DNA of 25,737 bases from an uncultured Prevotella sp. (GTDB taxonomy: Bacteria; Bacteroidota; Bacteroidia; Bacteroidales; Bacteroidaceae), in assembly GCA_900769275.1 (NCBI GenBank), contig CAAGGA010000085.1:1-25737 (forward strand). The letters are read 5' to 3'. Of the stretch, positions 1 through 7,306 are shown piece by piece (position 1 is the first letter of the stretch; each line of letters starts with the position of its first letter). The notes under the pieces were generated by a model. It did not search any database. It worked only from the letters and a program-made list of their open reading frames with translations, and was not told the DNA's origin. Made by a program: the position numbers and the translations under genes.

Positions 1-16
1 GACGCTCTTCCGATCT
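1..16 (+). other. Illumina adapter remnant at contig edge
   Basis: These 16 bases (GACGCTCTTCCGATCT) are identical to the 3' end of the standard Illumina TruSeq read-1 adapter. This is almost certainly untrimmed library adapter and not genomic DNA, so position 17 is the first base that can be trusted. It implies the window begins at the end of an assembled contig. Confidence 0.93.
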
Positions 17-48
17 TTGTTTGCATTTGACTCCATTGTGTCACAGCC

Positions 49-96
49 AACAAAACAACCAAACAACAAGACAACCAAGCAACCAGCCAACTAATC
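49..96 (+). repeat. A/C-rich octamer tandem array
   Basis: Six consecutive 8-bp units of the form AACMARVC (for example AACCAAAC, AACAAGAC, AACCAAGC) can be read without a break. The array runs into the last codons of the VWA gene on the minus strand, whose stop codon lies at 91-93. The same 8-bp period recurs at 7180-7299, 11888-11969 and 13290-13387. A G/T-rich facing array, as seen at those loci, may be missing here because the contig starts at position 17. Confidence 0.7.
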
Positions 97-759
97 ATCC
101 TCACGGAAGTATGCTCCGGCAGGAGAACTGCCGTCTTCTGCACAGCATTCGTTGTAGCGCATACGTGCCACACGTTCCCTGCGGAACATCTCTTTCGTGC
201 CGACCTCATCCTCTGTAAACGACAGGTGATTGTCTATGGCAAGCGATGCTGCCACACTTTCCACGTCGAGGTTGTCAGTGCCGATAAAGGTAAAGGTCCA
301 TCCCTGCTTCTTCTGTTTCTCTATGAGGTTTCTCACCATCCTGTGGTTGTATTCCGCAGAGCAGTTCTCTTCGCCGTCGGTAATGATTGTGACGAGGACA
401 TTGTCGTCAGACTCGGTCTGGGCATTGAGTTTCGAGATACCTTTTCCTATGGCATCATAGAGAGGGGTTGCTCCGCAGGGCTGATAGTCACGCATTGTCA
501 GCTTCCGTGCATCCTTTGCGTCAATATTGTCATAATGAAACTTGAAGTGGTCGCTGTCAAAGGAGATTAGCGTCACACGCTGTTGCATCTCCGGATGCAG
601 TTTCTGCATCTGTCGGCACGTGGTGATTGTCTCATTGATACCTGCAAGAGCCTCCTTGTGTATTATGCTCATGCTTCCCGATTCATCCACGATGATGAGG
701 TTATATACTTTCTTTGCTCCTTGTCCTTTAGTCTCCGGGGTATGTTCTTTTGTTCTCAT
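91..759 (-). CDS. VWA-domain protein (cytoplasmic)
   Basis: The 222-residue product is essentially one von Willebrand factor A domain. The metal-ion-dependent adhesion site is complete: D25-x-S27-x-S29 in VDESGSMS, T98 in CGATPLYDAI, and D128 in ITDGEEN. There is no signal peptide or membrane segment, so it should be cytoplasmic, unlike the membrane-anchored BatA/BatB type. Such stand-alone VWA proteins usually bind partner proteins through the metal site, often alongside AAA+ ATPases or in stress (tellurite/TerY-like) clusters, but no such partner is visible here. The ATG at 759 is preceded by AGGAG about 10 bases upstream. It is transcribed away from the outer-membrane genes to its right. 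The family call is firm and the biological role is unknown. Confidence 0.85.
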   Translation of the reverse strand: MRTKEHTPETKGQGAKKVYNLIIVDESGSMSIIHKEALAGINETITTCRQMQKLHPEMQQRVTLISFDSDHFKFHYDNIDAKDARKLTMRDYQPCGATPLYDAIGKGISKLNAQTESDDNVLVTIITDGEENCSAEYNHRMVRNLIEKQKKQGWTFTFIGTDNLDVESVAASLAIDNHLSFTEDEVGTKEMFRRERVARMRYNECCAEDGSSPAGAYFREDD

Positions 760-882
760 TGTAATATTCTCCTAATGATTAATGTTACGTAATAATGTGT
801 GTTTGAAAAGACGTCTTTATCAATAAGAAGAGAAAAATATTCAAAAATTAAGTAGTGATTATTTTTTTTGAAAAAAAAGTAT

Positions 883-890
883 TACCTTTG
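883..890 (+). promoter_or_regulatory. Bacteroidota -7 box upstream of the barrel operon
   Basis: TACCTTTG matches the Bacteroidota -7 consensus TAnnTTTG and lies about 70 bp before the first start codon of the 963-4251 gene pair. A good -33 TTTG at the usual 19-21 bp spacing is not present. A TTTG at 867-870 is too close, so recognition may depend on the T-tract or on an activator. Confidence 0.6.
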
Positions 891-962
891 CATTGAAAAT
901 AGGGTTAGGATGTATATTGATTGTAAAGTAGGTTATATTAATCCAATGTACGGTAGTAATTT

Positions 963-1415
963 ATGTCCAGAAGCAGAATAATAATTTTTATATTTCATTT
1001 ATCTTTTTTCTTCTCATTCTTCCCAGTGCTCTCTCATGCCCAACAGGGAAATAGGGTAAAGATTACAGTGGATCCTGAGATAGTAGGAATATGGTCAGTG
1101 GCAGGAAGGGTTGCGTATGTGGACGCAGAGAGTAGCGATACCATAGGTGTAGCCAAGGCAGAGATAAGGATGATTGCCTTGCCTGACTCATCATCAGTAG
1201 CGACAAGCGGAACACAGGCGAAAGGGAAATTCTTACTTCTCAAGTCAGTAAAGAAATTCTATGACAAATATCTGATAAAGGTTTCGGCAAAGGGATTCGA
1301 GGATGCAGAAGTAACATTTGATTATAAGAAGGATACCTCAGAAAGGGTGCCAAACTATGCAGTCGCCAAGAAAGACATGGGGGTAATCCTGATAAAGAAA
1401 AAATGCAATGAATAA
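963..1415 (+). CDS. secreted small protein, duplicate of the barrel's N-terminal domain
   Basis: The 150-residue product has a hydrophobic signal peptide (about residues 1-26, ending SHAQ) and one beta-rich domain resembling the carboxypeptidase-regulatory-like (CarboxypepD_reg) fold. Residues 47-147 align almost without gaps to residues 38-138 of the next protein: GRV to GKV, LPDSSS to LPDSIS, KVSAKGF to KISALGM, MGVILI to FGTIVL. It is therefore a paralogous copy of that N-terminal extension without plug or barrel. Its stop codon overlaps the next start by 8 bp (ATGAATAA), so the two are translationally coupled. It probably acts in the periplasm with the barrel protein. The ATG at 963 is the only start that keeps the signal peptide. 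Its function is unknown. Confidence 0.75.
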   Translation: MSRSRIIIFIFHLSFFFSFFPVLSHAQQGNRVKITVDPEIVGIWSVAGRVAYVDAESSDTIGVAKAEIRMIALPDSSSVATSGTQAKGKFLLLKSVKKFYDKYLIKVSAKGFEDAEVTFDYKKDTSERVPNYAVAKKDMGVILIKKKCNE

Positions 1416-4251
1416 AGTTCTTTCCTTGCTTTTATTCCTTTTCTTTTCTGTCTTGACAGCGTTTGCCCAGATAAATCTCAGGGGAGCCAGCGATGCAGTG
1501 AAGGATGGCATGTACTTCATAAAAGGAAAGGTAGTCACCGTTAATCCAGAGAATAAGGACACCATGGCTTTGGAGAAAGCCTCTCTGCACTTAGTTACCC
1601 TGCCCGATTCCATAAGTCTCGTCAATGGTCTGACAGGAAAAGAAGGCGGGTTTATGATAATTGCGAATTTGAACAGAGTCTACAGTAGGTTTGCTCTGAA
1701 AATTTCGGCATTAGGCATGAACGACACGATAATAGTCTATGACCGCAAGGATGCCTTGAAAAAGAAATCATTGGAAAGTGCAGCAATAAAAGACTTTGGC
1801 ACGATAGTCCTCTCTGAAAAGACGATGACATTGGAGGAGGTAAAGGTGGTCAGTGAACTGAAAAAGATGTTCATGAAGGGTGACACTTTGGTCTATAACA
1901 CCGATGCTTTCAAGATGCCTTCCGGCTCCGTGCTCATTGAACTTGTCAGGCGTATGCCGGGAATGCACTATGACGAAAGGGGAGTACTGATGTATGGCAA
2001 CAAGGCAATATCCGAAATTCGTCTTAATGGTCAGAGTTTCTTTCGCGACAATATGGGAATTGCCCTCAACAATATGCCCACCAAGGAACTTTCTCAGTTG
2101 AAGATTTACGAGGCGGCGACAAGGGAAGACTCGCTGAAGGGAAATTTCACTAAACGCACGGTGATGGATATGAAGACCAAACGGAATGTCACCAAGACCA
2201 TCTTTGCCAGTCTTGCAGCTGGTACTACTGACAGTTGGGGAAAATATCTCGTCAACGGTGATGCCAGCGTCCACCTTTCCTCAAGAAGAGAATACTCTGT
2301 TAATGCAGGCATCAGCAGTATGCCGTCGCTGGTTTCTGTCCAGCAGGCTACAGGTCTGACGATGACGAGACCAATGTCAAACTCCTCCTGTGATACAAGA
2401 AAGAATATTAACGTAGGTATCAAGGAGAGTCTCGGGAAAGACTGGGATGTCAAGGGAACGTTTGACCACAAGCATGATGACAAGGTGACGGAAGGGGCAA
2501 CTGCCGAAGAGCAGTTCCTTTCAGACAACAGCGTATTCAATCTGCGGGAAACACGAAATACGAACAAGAGTAATGCAAACACTGCAAGTCTGAGTATCTT
2601 CAGGGACTTTCCGAATATTGTTACGTCGTTGCGGGCAAATGTGTCGCATTCTACATCTGGTAACTCTCAGAAGTCCACCACGATGTCATTCACCGACAAC
2701 CCCTTTACCGGAGAGTTATCTACCGATTTCTCCAATCTTGACATGACGAATATCAGGAACAGGAACAGCAATGAGACGGCATCAATAGGTGATAAAAAGA
2801 CTGCTGTGATGAATATGTCAATCATGAACAAAATAAAATCATTATATGGCTCCCGCTTCTCCCTCAATGCAACCTTCACGGTAGATGAGAATGAAAGTTC
2901 TTCCATATCCTCCAACCGCCTCACCTTTTACAAAAACAATGACCTCACCAGTAACAGCATCAAGAGTCAGTTGCTCATCAATCCGTCAAAAACCGTGACT
3001 CTCAATGCTACGGCAAATCATACCTATAGGTCAAGACTGGTTTCCGTCAACTCCTCATACCTGTTCACTTATAGCGAAACAGACAACGAGCGCACTGTAT
3101 TCCAACTCGATGACACACCCTTATCTATGGGAGATTTTGCGCCCGAAGCGTTCAATGGGACTGAAGATTTCAGCCTGTACCGCAACTCCAAGACAAGAAA
3201 CTTGCAGCAGACAATCAAGACTTCATTGTCACTGGGTGGGGAAGGTTCTTCCAATTGGAGATATTCTCTGGCTGCAGAACTGAGACCGGAGCATATCAAT
3301 GCCAATACGGCATTCAAGGAAAACGACAACTTCGACAAAACTTACGATTTCCTCAACTGGAACGTCAATGCGTCTGTTTCAAAGCAGATGCAGGGATTTA
3401 GATTCAATGCAGCCTACAAGGCATCTACCAGTTCGCCTTCACTCTACCAATTGCTCCCTGTTACTGACAACTCCAATCCTCTGTTAGTCTTCAAGAGCAA
3501 CCCCGACCTGCACAACAAACAACTCCATACGGCTTCCCTCACCATATCGAAAAAATTCTTACGCCTTAATCTCAATTACAGCAAGAACGTAAGGGAAATA
3601 GGCGAAAAGACCACCTACAACATGGAGACTGGTGCGCAGGAGAGAATGCTGGTCAACGTGAAAGGTGGATGGGGATGGAGCGGACATATCTACGACAGTT
3701 ATTCATACGGGCTGTTTACTATCAACGCTGATGCTGGATATGTATATAAAAACCAGCCCCGTACCATATCATACGGCAGTGAAGACATAGTGACAGAAAC
3801 AAGAAACAAGACTATCCAGGCCAATGTCGGATTGAAATACGGCAATGAGCATTGGGACATCAATGCTTCGGCAAACGGTACATGGATGAAAAACGAAAGC
3901 GAATATGACAACGAACTCTTGTCGCCTTCTACCTCATCCTACACTCTCAACCTTATTATAAAACGCTATCTCGGAGATAAAATCGACATCTGTGCAGGCT
4001 ATTATAACACCTGGAGGCATGGTAGTACGCTCTCCATGGCGAATGGTTCTGACGCCTGTCTTAACTTCTGTTTACGCTATCGCATCCTCAGAGGCCGAGG
4101 ATATCTCACCCTCAATGCTTTCGACGTGTTTGCAAAGCAGAGGAATATCACCTACTCAACCTCGTCCACAGGCAACAAGGTGGCAACAAACGAAAGCCAA
4201 AACCGCTACGTCCTCCTCACGTTCGCCTACAAACTGAACAAACTCTGGTAA
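1408..4251 (+). CDS. TonB-receptor-like outer-membrane beta-barrel protein
   Basis: The 947-residue product has a signal peptide (1-20, cleaved near AFA-Q) and a CarboxypepD_reg-like beta domain (about 22-138). A plug-like domain follows (about 140-250, with MTLEEVKVV, LIELVRRMPGM and EIRLNGQSFF), then a long C-terminal barrel made of alternating strands rich in N, S and aromatic residues. It ends in a Trp (YKLNKLW), consistent with an aromatic C-terminal barrel signature. The order matches outer-membrane barrel proteins related to TonB-dependent receptors. No SusD partner follows, so it is not a standard Sus-type glycan importer. The substrate cannot be read from the sequence. It shares a transcript with the 963-1415 gene, which duplicates its N-terminal domain. 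Confidence 0.85.
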   Translation: MNKVLSLLLFLFFSVLTAFAQINLRGASDAVKDGMYFIKGKVVTVNPENKDTMALEKASLHLVTLPDSISLVNGLTGKEGGFMIIANLNRVYSRFALKISALGMNDTIIVYDRKDALKKKSLESAAIKDFGTIVLSEKTMTLEEVKVVSELKKMFMKGDTLVYNTDAFKMPSGSVLIELVRRMPGMHYDERGVLMYGNKAISEIRLNGQSFFRDNMGIALNNMPTKELSQLKIYEAATREDSLKGNFTKRTVMDMKTKRNVTKTIFASLAAGTTDSWGKYLVNGDASVHLSSRREYSVNAGISSMPSLVSVQQATGLTMTRPMSNSSCDTRKNINVGIKESLGKDWDVKGTFDHKHDDKVTEGATAEEQFLSDNSVFNLRETRNTNKSNANTASLSIFRDFPNIVTSLRANVSHSTSGNSQKSTTMSFTDNPFTGELSTDFSNLDMTNIRNRNSNETASIGDKKTAVMNMSIMNKIKSLYGSRFSLNATFTVDENESSSISSNRLTFYKNNDLTSNSIKSQLLINPSKTVTLNATANHTYRSRLVSVNSSYLFTYSETDNERTVFQLDDTPLSMGDFAPEAFNGTEDFSLYRNSKTRNLQQTIKTSLSLGGEGSSNWRYSLAAELRPEHINANTAFKENDNFDKTYDFLNWNVNASVSKQMQGFRFNAAYKASTSSPSLYQLLPVTDNSNPLLVFKSNPDLHNKQLHTASLTISKKFLRLNLNYSKNVREIGEKTTYNMETGAQERMLVNVKGGWGWSGHIYDSYSYGLFTINADAGYVYKNQPRTISYGSEDIVTETRNKTIQANVGLKYGNEHWDINASANGTWMKNESEYDNELLSPSTSSYTLNLIIKRYLGDKIDICAGYYNTWRHGSTLSMANGSDACLNFCLRYRILRGRGYLTLNAFDVFAKQRNITYSTSSTGNKVATNESQNRYVLLTFAYKLNKLW

Positions 4252-4313
4252 GGGTAGGGGGTGGATGTCCGTTAGCATCAGGGTGGTTTGAAATAATCTG
4301 CAACTGTAGTTTT

Positions 4314-4344
4314 TTTGCGTTTTCATGAAAAAACATTACCTTTG
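4314..4344 (+). promoter_or_regulatory. promoter of the sigma/macro-like fusion gene
   Basis: A -33 TTTG (4314-4317) inside a T-tract is separated by 19 bp from the -7 box TACCTTTG (4337-4344), an excellent match to the Bacteroidota consensus. Transcription should begin near 4351. This rules out the upstream TTG codon at 4353 as start and supports the ATG at 4401. Confidence 0.85.
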
Positions 4345-4358
4345 CATCATCATTGCAA

Positions 4359-4400
4359 ACCAATAACCCAAATCCAACAACCCACAACCAGGAAATACAA
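4359..4400 (+). repeat. heptamer A/C-rich leader
   Basis: The 5' leader of the next gene reads as about six 7-bp units related to ACCCAAA/ACCCACA, with the last unit ending directly before the ATG. It is almost free of G and T and should be unstructured in the mRNA. The same heptamer type fills the leader of the lipoprotein gene at 5661-5716. Confidence 0.6.
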
Positions 4401-5543
4401 ATGACAAAGGCGGACGATATAGTAATAAGAGGCTTTCAAAGGTTTGATGCAGATATCACGAAAGAGTATTTCTACGGTTACTGCCGCAGGGCATACCTTG
4501 TGCTTGACTCAAAGTATCAGCTTCACAATAAGGCAGGACTTGATTTCTACTCCCTTGCACATGACTATTACCTTCAGTTGCTGACACATGGTTTCAAGCA
4601 ACTCACTGACCGTCCTTTGAACATGAAACTCTCATCCTTCATGTTCAAAGGATTTTGGTTTGTCACCATGGATGCTCTGAAAGCCCAGAAGAAAGAGTTG
4701 GAGAACATCACCGACTCTGACCTCGTGATGCACTATGTCCGCTCATCGGACCATGAGGAAGGAATGATGGAGCAGATTGCCTACGCCGTAAGTCATTACT
4801 ATCATGACAGGAAAATGGCAGAGCTTGCATGGGAACTCTTTGTTCTTGGCTACAAACAAAAGGAAGTGAGCAAGGAATTGGGAATGACACCGTCAGCGGT
4901 AAACCAGCGATACAAGAAGATGATGGAGGAAGTAGTCACTCCTTTTGTCATCGAAAACTATGGTAACGGTATTTACTATGGTGCATCAAAAAAAGGCGCA
5001 GCTCCGGCAGCTGTCTGTCCTTCCGCCGCTCCTGATATGCGGGAATCCAGAAATATTCCTAATTATGTGGACGAATGCGAATACTGCACCCCTGAAATCT
5101 CAAGCAATATGACACAAATCTTCTACAACGAAAACGAAAAGGAACAATTCATGAAACTGCAACGCAGAACGACTCCCGAGTTTATCGCATCGCTGCAACC
5201 CGACGAGATATTCGTCTTCGGTTCCAATCTCCGTGGCATACATGCAGGAGGTGCAGCCCGCATGGCACATACTCATTTCGGCGCAGAAATGGGAAATGGC
5301 GTAGGACTGCAAGGACAATCATACGCCATACCGACGATGCAGGGAGGCGTGGAAACCATCAAGCCCTACGTTGACGAGTTCATTGCTTTCGCATCGCAGC
5401 ATAAGGAGTTACATTTCCTCGTGACCCCAATAGGCTGCGGCATAGCAGGCTTTGAGCCGGAGGACATCGCCCCGCTGTTCGTGGCGGCAATGGACATGGA
5501 GAATATCTCTCTGCCCCAGTCTTTCTGGGATGAGTTGGGATAA
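4401..5543 (+). CDS. sigma-70-like/HTH domain fused to macro-like domain
   Basis: The 380-residue protein has two parts. Residues 5-185 look like a divergent sigma-70 family protein: a helical region-2-like segment (about 5-100) and a region-4-like helix-turn-helix (about 138-178, with ELAWELFVLGYKQKEVSKEL and then GMTPSAVNQRYKK). A linker with four cysteines (C206, C226, C229 and flanks) leads to residues 268-375. These resemble the macro-like fold of phage-type proteins annotated A1S_2505 (FVFGSNLRGIHAGGAARMA, YAIPTMQGG, TPIGCGIAGF), which contain glycine-rich ADP-ribose-binding-like loops. The start at 4401 is chosen because the promoter puts the mRNA 5' end near 4351. Inference: a transcription factor whose output depends on an NAD- or ADP-ribose-type ligand. 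The linker and exact family are uncertain. The DUF3298 lipoprotein gene follows. Confidence 0.7.
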   Translation: MTKADDIVIRGFQRFDADITKEYFYGYCRRAYLVLDSKYQLHNKAGLDFYSLAHDYYLQLLTHGFKQLTDRPLNMKLSSFMFKGFWFVTMDALKAQKKELENITDSDLVMHYVRSSDHEEGMMEQIAYAVSHYYHDRKMAELAWELFVLGYKQKEVSKELGMTPSAVNQRYKKMMEEVVTPFVIENYGNGIYYGASKKGAAPAAVCPSAAPDMRESRNIPNYVDECEYCTPEISSNMTQIFYNENEKEQFMKLQRRTTPEFIASLQPDEIFVFGSNLRGIHAGGAARMAHTHFGAEMGNGVGLQGQSYAIPTMQGGVETIKPYVDEFIAFASQHKELHFLVTPIGCGIAGFEPEDIAPLFVAAMDMENISLPQSFWDELG

Positions 5544-5660
5544 CCTCCTCTACGCAGTTATCCTCAGCAAAACCTGTAAGGCTGCCAAATAATGTTAATA
5601 ATCCGTGAGGGAAAGCAATGTTCCAGGTTGTCGCACATTTGATAGATAGAAACAAGATAA

Positions 5661-5716
5661 ACCCACAACTCCAAACCCACAACTCCAAACCCACAACCCA
5701 AAACCAACAACCTACA
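5661..5716 (+). repeat. heptamer tandem array in lipoprotein gene leader
   Basis: Eight consecutive 7-bp units can be read, alternating ACCCACA and ACTCCAA at first and then ACCCAAA, ACCAACA and ACCTACA. Equivalently, a 14-bp unit is repeated nearly four times. The array ends four bases before the start codon at 5721 and contains no G. Exact short repeats of this kind are prone to copy-number slippage. Confidence 0.8.
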
Positions 5717-5720
5717 CCTA

Positions 5721-6533
5721 ATGAAACGTAAATCTTCATCCTTCTTGCTTTCTGCGGCATTTACGTGCTGCGGACTTGTAATGTTATTTTCCTGTAGTGC
5801 CAAAGAGAACGCAACGGTAGCATCGGCAATGGAAAGCGACAGCATAGTGGCAGATATCGACATGGGACACTTTGCCATAACCATGGATTACCCGTCAGAT
5901 ACCGCCTCTGCGCTTGCTCAGACGATGACAGAGTATGCCAGTGAGATGCTTGGAGGCAGTTATCAGGGACCATACACCTCGCCACATGCCATCATGGCTT
6001 ATTATCACACACAGACCGTCACTGAGTGGCGGTCAGACTATGAGCAATTCAAGGAAGTGTCAAGCACCTCCCCCTCTCTCTATTGGAACACTGTAATATC
6101 AAGGATTGCCGAGACCCCACGCTTTCTGACCGTAGGTTTTATCTGTGAGACCTATCAAGGAGGAGCACATGGACTTTGCATCGACTACGGTGTGACGTTG
6201 CGCAAGGAAGACTGCCGACGTATCGGCTGGGAGATAATCCGCAACAGCAGTGGGGAGAATTTTCAGAAACTGATGCATCAGGGACTGAAGGAATATTTCA
6301 ACGTCAGTGGCGATGAAGAACTGAAGCAAATGCTTTTCAACGAAGAACACATCTATTCCGTTCCTCTGCCTCAGTGTCCTCCGCTGTTTACTGATAAAGG
6401 CGTGAAGGTTATCTACAATTCATACGAGATAGCACCTTATGCCGCCGGTCGTCCCACCTTTGTCATCCCTTACGACAAGCTAAAAGGGGAACTGACGGTT
6501 ACAGGGCAGCGTCTTTGCGGCATCATAGAGTGA
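5721..6533 (+). CDS. RsiV-like DUF3298 lipoprotein
   Basis: The 270-residue product begins with a lipoprotein signal peptide whose lipobox LFSC places the lipidated cysteine at C25. The mature part has the arrangement of DUF4163/DUF3298 proteins: an N-terminal alpha/beta part (45-160), the conserved FICETYQGGAHG motif, then the C-terminal DUF3298 region (about 180-262, with FTDKGVKVIYNSYEIAPYAAGRPTFVIPYDKL). This is the extracellular fold of Bacillus RsiV, which binds lysozyme, but no cytoplasmic anti-sigma segment or transmembrane helix is present here. It is therefore likely an envelope-anchored sensor or binding protein. It follows the sigma/macro-like gene by 177 bp and shares its heptamer leader type. 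The function in Bacteroidota is not established. Confidence 0.8.
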   Translation: MKRKSSSFLLSAAFTCCGLVMLFSCSAKENATVASAMESDSIVADIDMGHFAITMDYPSDTASALAQTMTEYASEMLGGSYQGPYTSPHAIMAYYHTQTVTEWRSDYEQFKEVSSTSPSLYWNTVISRIAETPRFLTVGFICETYQGGAHGLCIDYGVTLRKEDCRRIGWEIIRNSSGENFQKLMHQGLKEYFNVSGDEELKQMLFNEEHIYSVPLPQCPPLFTDKGVKVIYNSYEIAPYAAGRPTFVIPYDKLKGELTVTGQRLCGIIE

Positions 6534-6570
6534 CAAAGCACCTGTCCGCAAAGGCTGCAATTATGTAATC

Positions 6571-6608
6571 AAAAGCGTTCAGAGGAGGTTCTCCCCCTCA
6601 AACGCTTT
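6571..6608. terminator. bidirectional terminator hairpin
   Basis: AAAGCGTT (6572-6579) pairs with AACGCTTT (6601-6608), and inside it GAGGAGG faces CCCCCTC around a short loop, giving a long stem with a small bulge. It lies between the convergent lipoprotein and thioesterase genes and includes the thioesterase stop codon (6579-6581). Flanking A and T runs on the two sides suit termination from both directions. Confidence 0.7.
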
Positions 6609-7016
6609 CACTTTCTGTCTGAAGTCATCGGGTAGGGGTATGGTCTCCTTTGTCTCCGGATTAATGCACACCATGACCGTACGGCACTCGCATTTCAACT
6701 CTTTTGTACGAATGTTGACAGCGCGCTGCGTGAGCGTAAAACTTTTATTGCCCAGGTGTGTGACAGCCATCTGTATTACTATCTCGTCAGGGAAATATAT
6801 CGGTGCAAGGAAACTGGCGTTGATATTTGCGACGACGATATTCACCTTGTGAAACATATCGTCATCCACTACGTCCATGAAATATTTCTCCTTGCTCATG
6901 TCAAAGAGTGAGAAATATACAGAATTGTTTACGTGTCCGAAACGATCGACATCAGAGAACCTCAGTTGTGCCGGTATCTGATGATGGAAAATAACTTCCC
7001 TTGCTTGTTCTTCCAT
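6579..7016 (-). CDS. acyl-CoA thioesterase, hotdog fold (4HBT/YbgC-like)
   Basis: The 145-residue product is a single hotdog domain. The signature near residues 18-35 (LRFSDVDRFGHVNNSVYFSL) carries the catalytic-type Asp (D24) before GHVNN, typical of 4-hydroxybenzoyl-CoA thioesterase-like enzymes that hydrolyse acyl-CoA or acyl-ACP in the cytoplasm. Length fits the family (130-150). I chose the ATG at 7016 (MEEQAREV) over the in-frame ATG at 7091 because the -7 box (7048-7055) lies between them and the extra residues are low-complexity and Phe/Cys-rich. It is monocistronic, convergent with the DUF3298 gene. The acyl substrate cannot be told from the sequence. Confidence 0.88.
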   Translation of the reverse strand: MEEQAREVIFHHQIPAQLRFSDVDRFGHVNNSVYFSLFDMSKEKYFMDVVDDDMFHKVNIVVANINASFLAPIYFPDEIVIQMAVTHLGNKSFTLTQRAVNIRTKELKCECRTVMVCINPETKETIPLPDDFRQKVKAFEGENLL

Positions 7017-7047
7017 TGCTTTATCCTCAAAAAAAATCTTGTCAATG

Positions 7048-7076
7048 CAAAAGTAGAAAGTATTTTGCATCAACAA
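7048..7076 (-). promoter_or_regulatory. thioesterase promoter
   Basis: On the minus strand TACTTTTG (7048-7055) matches the -7 consensus, and a TTG (7074-7076) lies 18 bp upstream as a -33 element. The predicted transcript starts near 7041, about 25 bases before the ATG at 7016. Confidence 0.65.
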
Positions 7077-7179
7077 GCAAGAAAAAAACAAGCAAAATGC
7101 TGAATCGCATGATTTGACATCCGAACTGTCAATGGCAAATGTGATATTTGCTCACTGTTCCCTTGGGGTGTGCGGATTG

Positions 7180-7299
7180 TTATGCGGTTATACGGTTATA
7201 CGGTTATGCGGTTTTACGGTTATACGGTTATGCGGAATATAGCGTAACCTCCGTAAGAGCGAAGCGACCGCATAACCGCATAACCGTATAACCTTATAA
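7180..7299. repeat. inverted octamer arrays (TTATRCGG x7 / CCGYATAA x4)
   Basis: Seven unbroken 8-bp units TTATACGG/TTATGCGG (one TTTTACGG) fill 7180-7235. After a 32-bp spacer, four units of the reverse complement (CCGCATAA twice, CCGTATAA, CCTTATAA) fill 7268-7299. The two arrays can pair as a long hairpin. The block fills most of the gap between the rubrerythrin stop (7307) and the thioesterase promoter, so it may serve as rubrerythrin terminator. No ORF in it looks real. Confidence 0.9.
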
Positions 7300-7306
7300 C
7301 CGAGAC

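Noticed and set aside
226..570. 114-residue plus-strand open frame opposite the VWA gene
   Set aside because: It is antisense to a clear VWA domain with intact metal-site residues, has no recognisable motif, and has no promoter or leader.
4353..4400. Upstream TTG start for the sigma/macro-like gene
   Set aside because: The promoter's -7 box ends at 4344, so the codon would lie at the very 5' end of the mRNA. The extra residues are translated heptamer repeat, and an ATG at 4401 follows.
5538..5563. GGATAAC/GTTATCC inverted repeat at the end of the sigma/macro-like gene
   Set aside because: The stem is only 7 bp with a 12-base loop and no T-run, too weak to call a terminator.
7017..7091. N-terminal extension of the thioesterase to the ATG at 7091
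   Set aside because: The -7 promoter box lies inside it and the added residues do not resemble the family.
7180..7299. CRISPR array
   Set aside because: The units are 8 bp, directly abutting and without unique spacers, and no cas genes are present.
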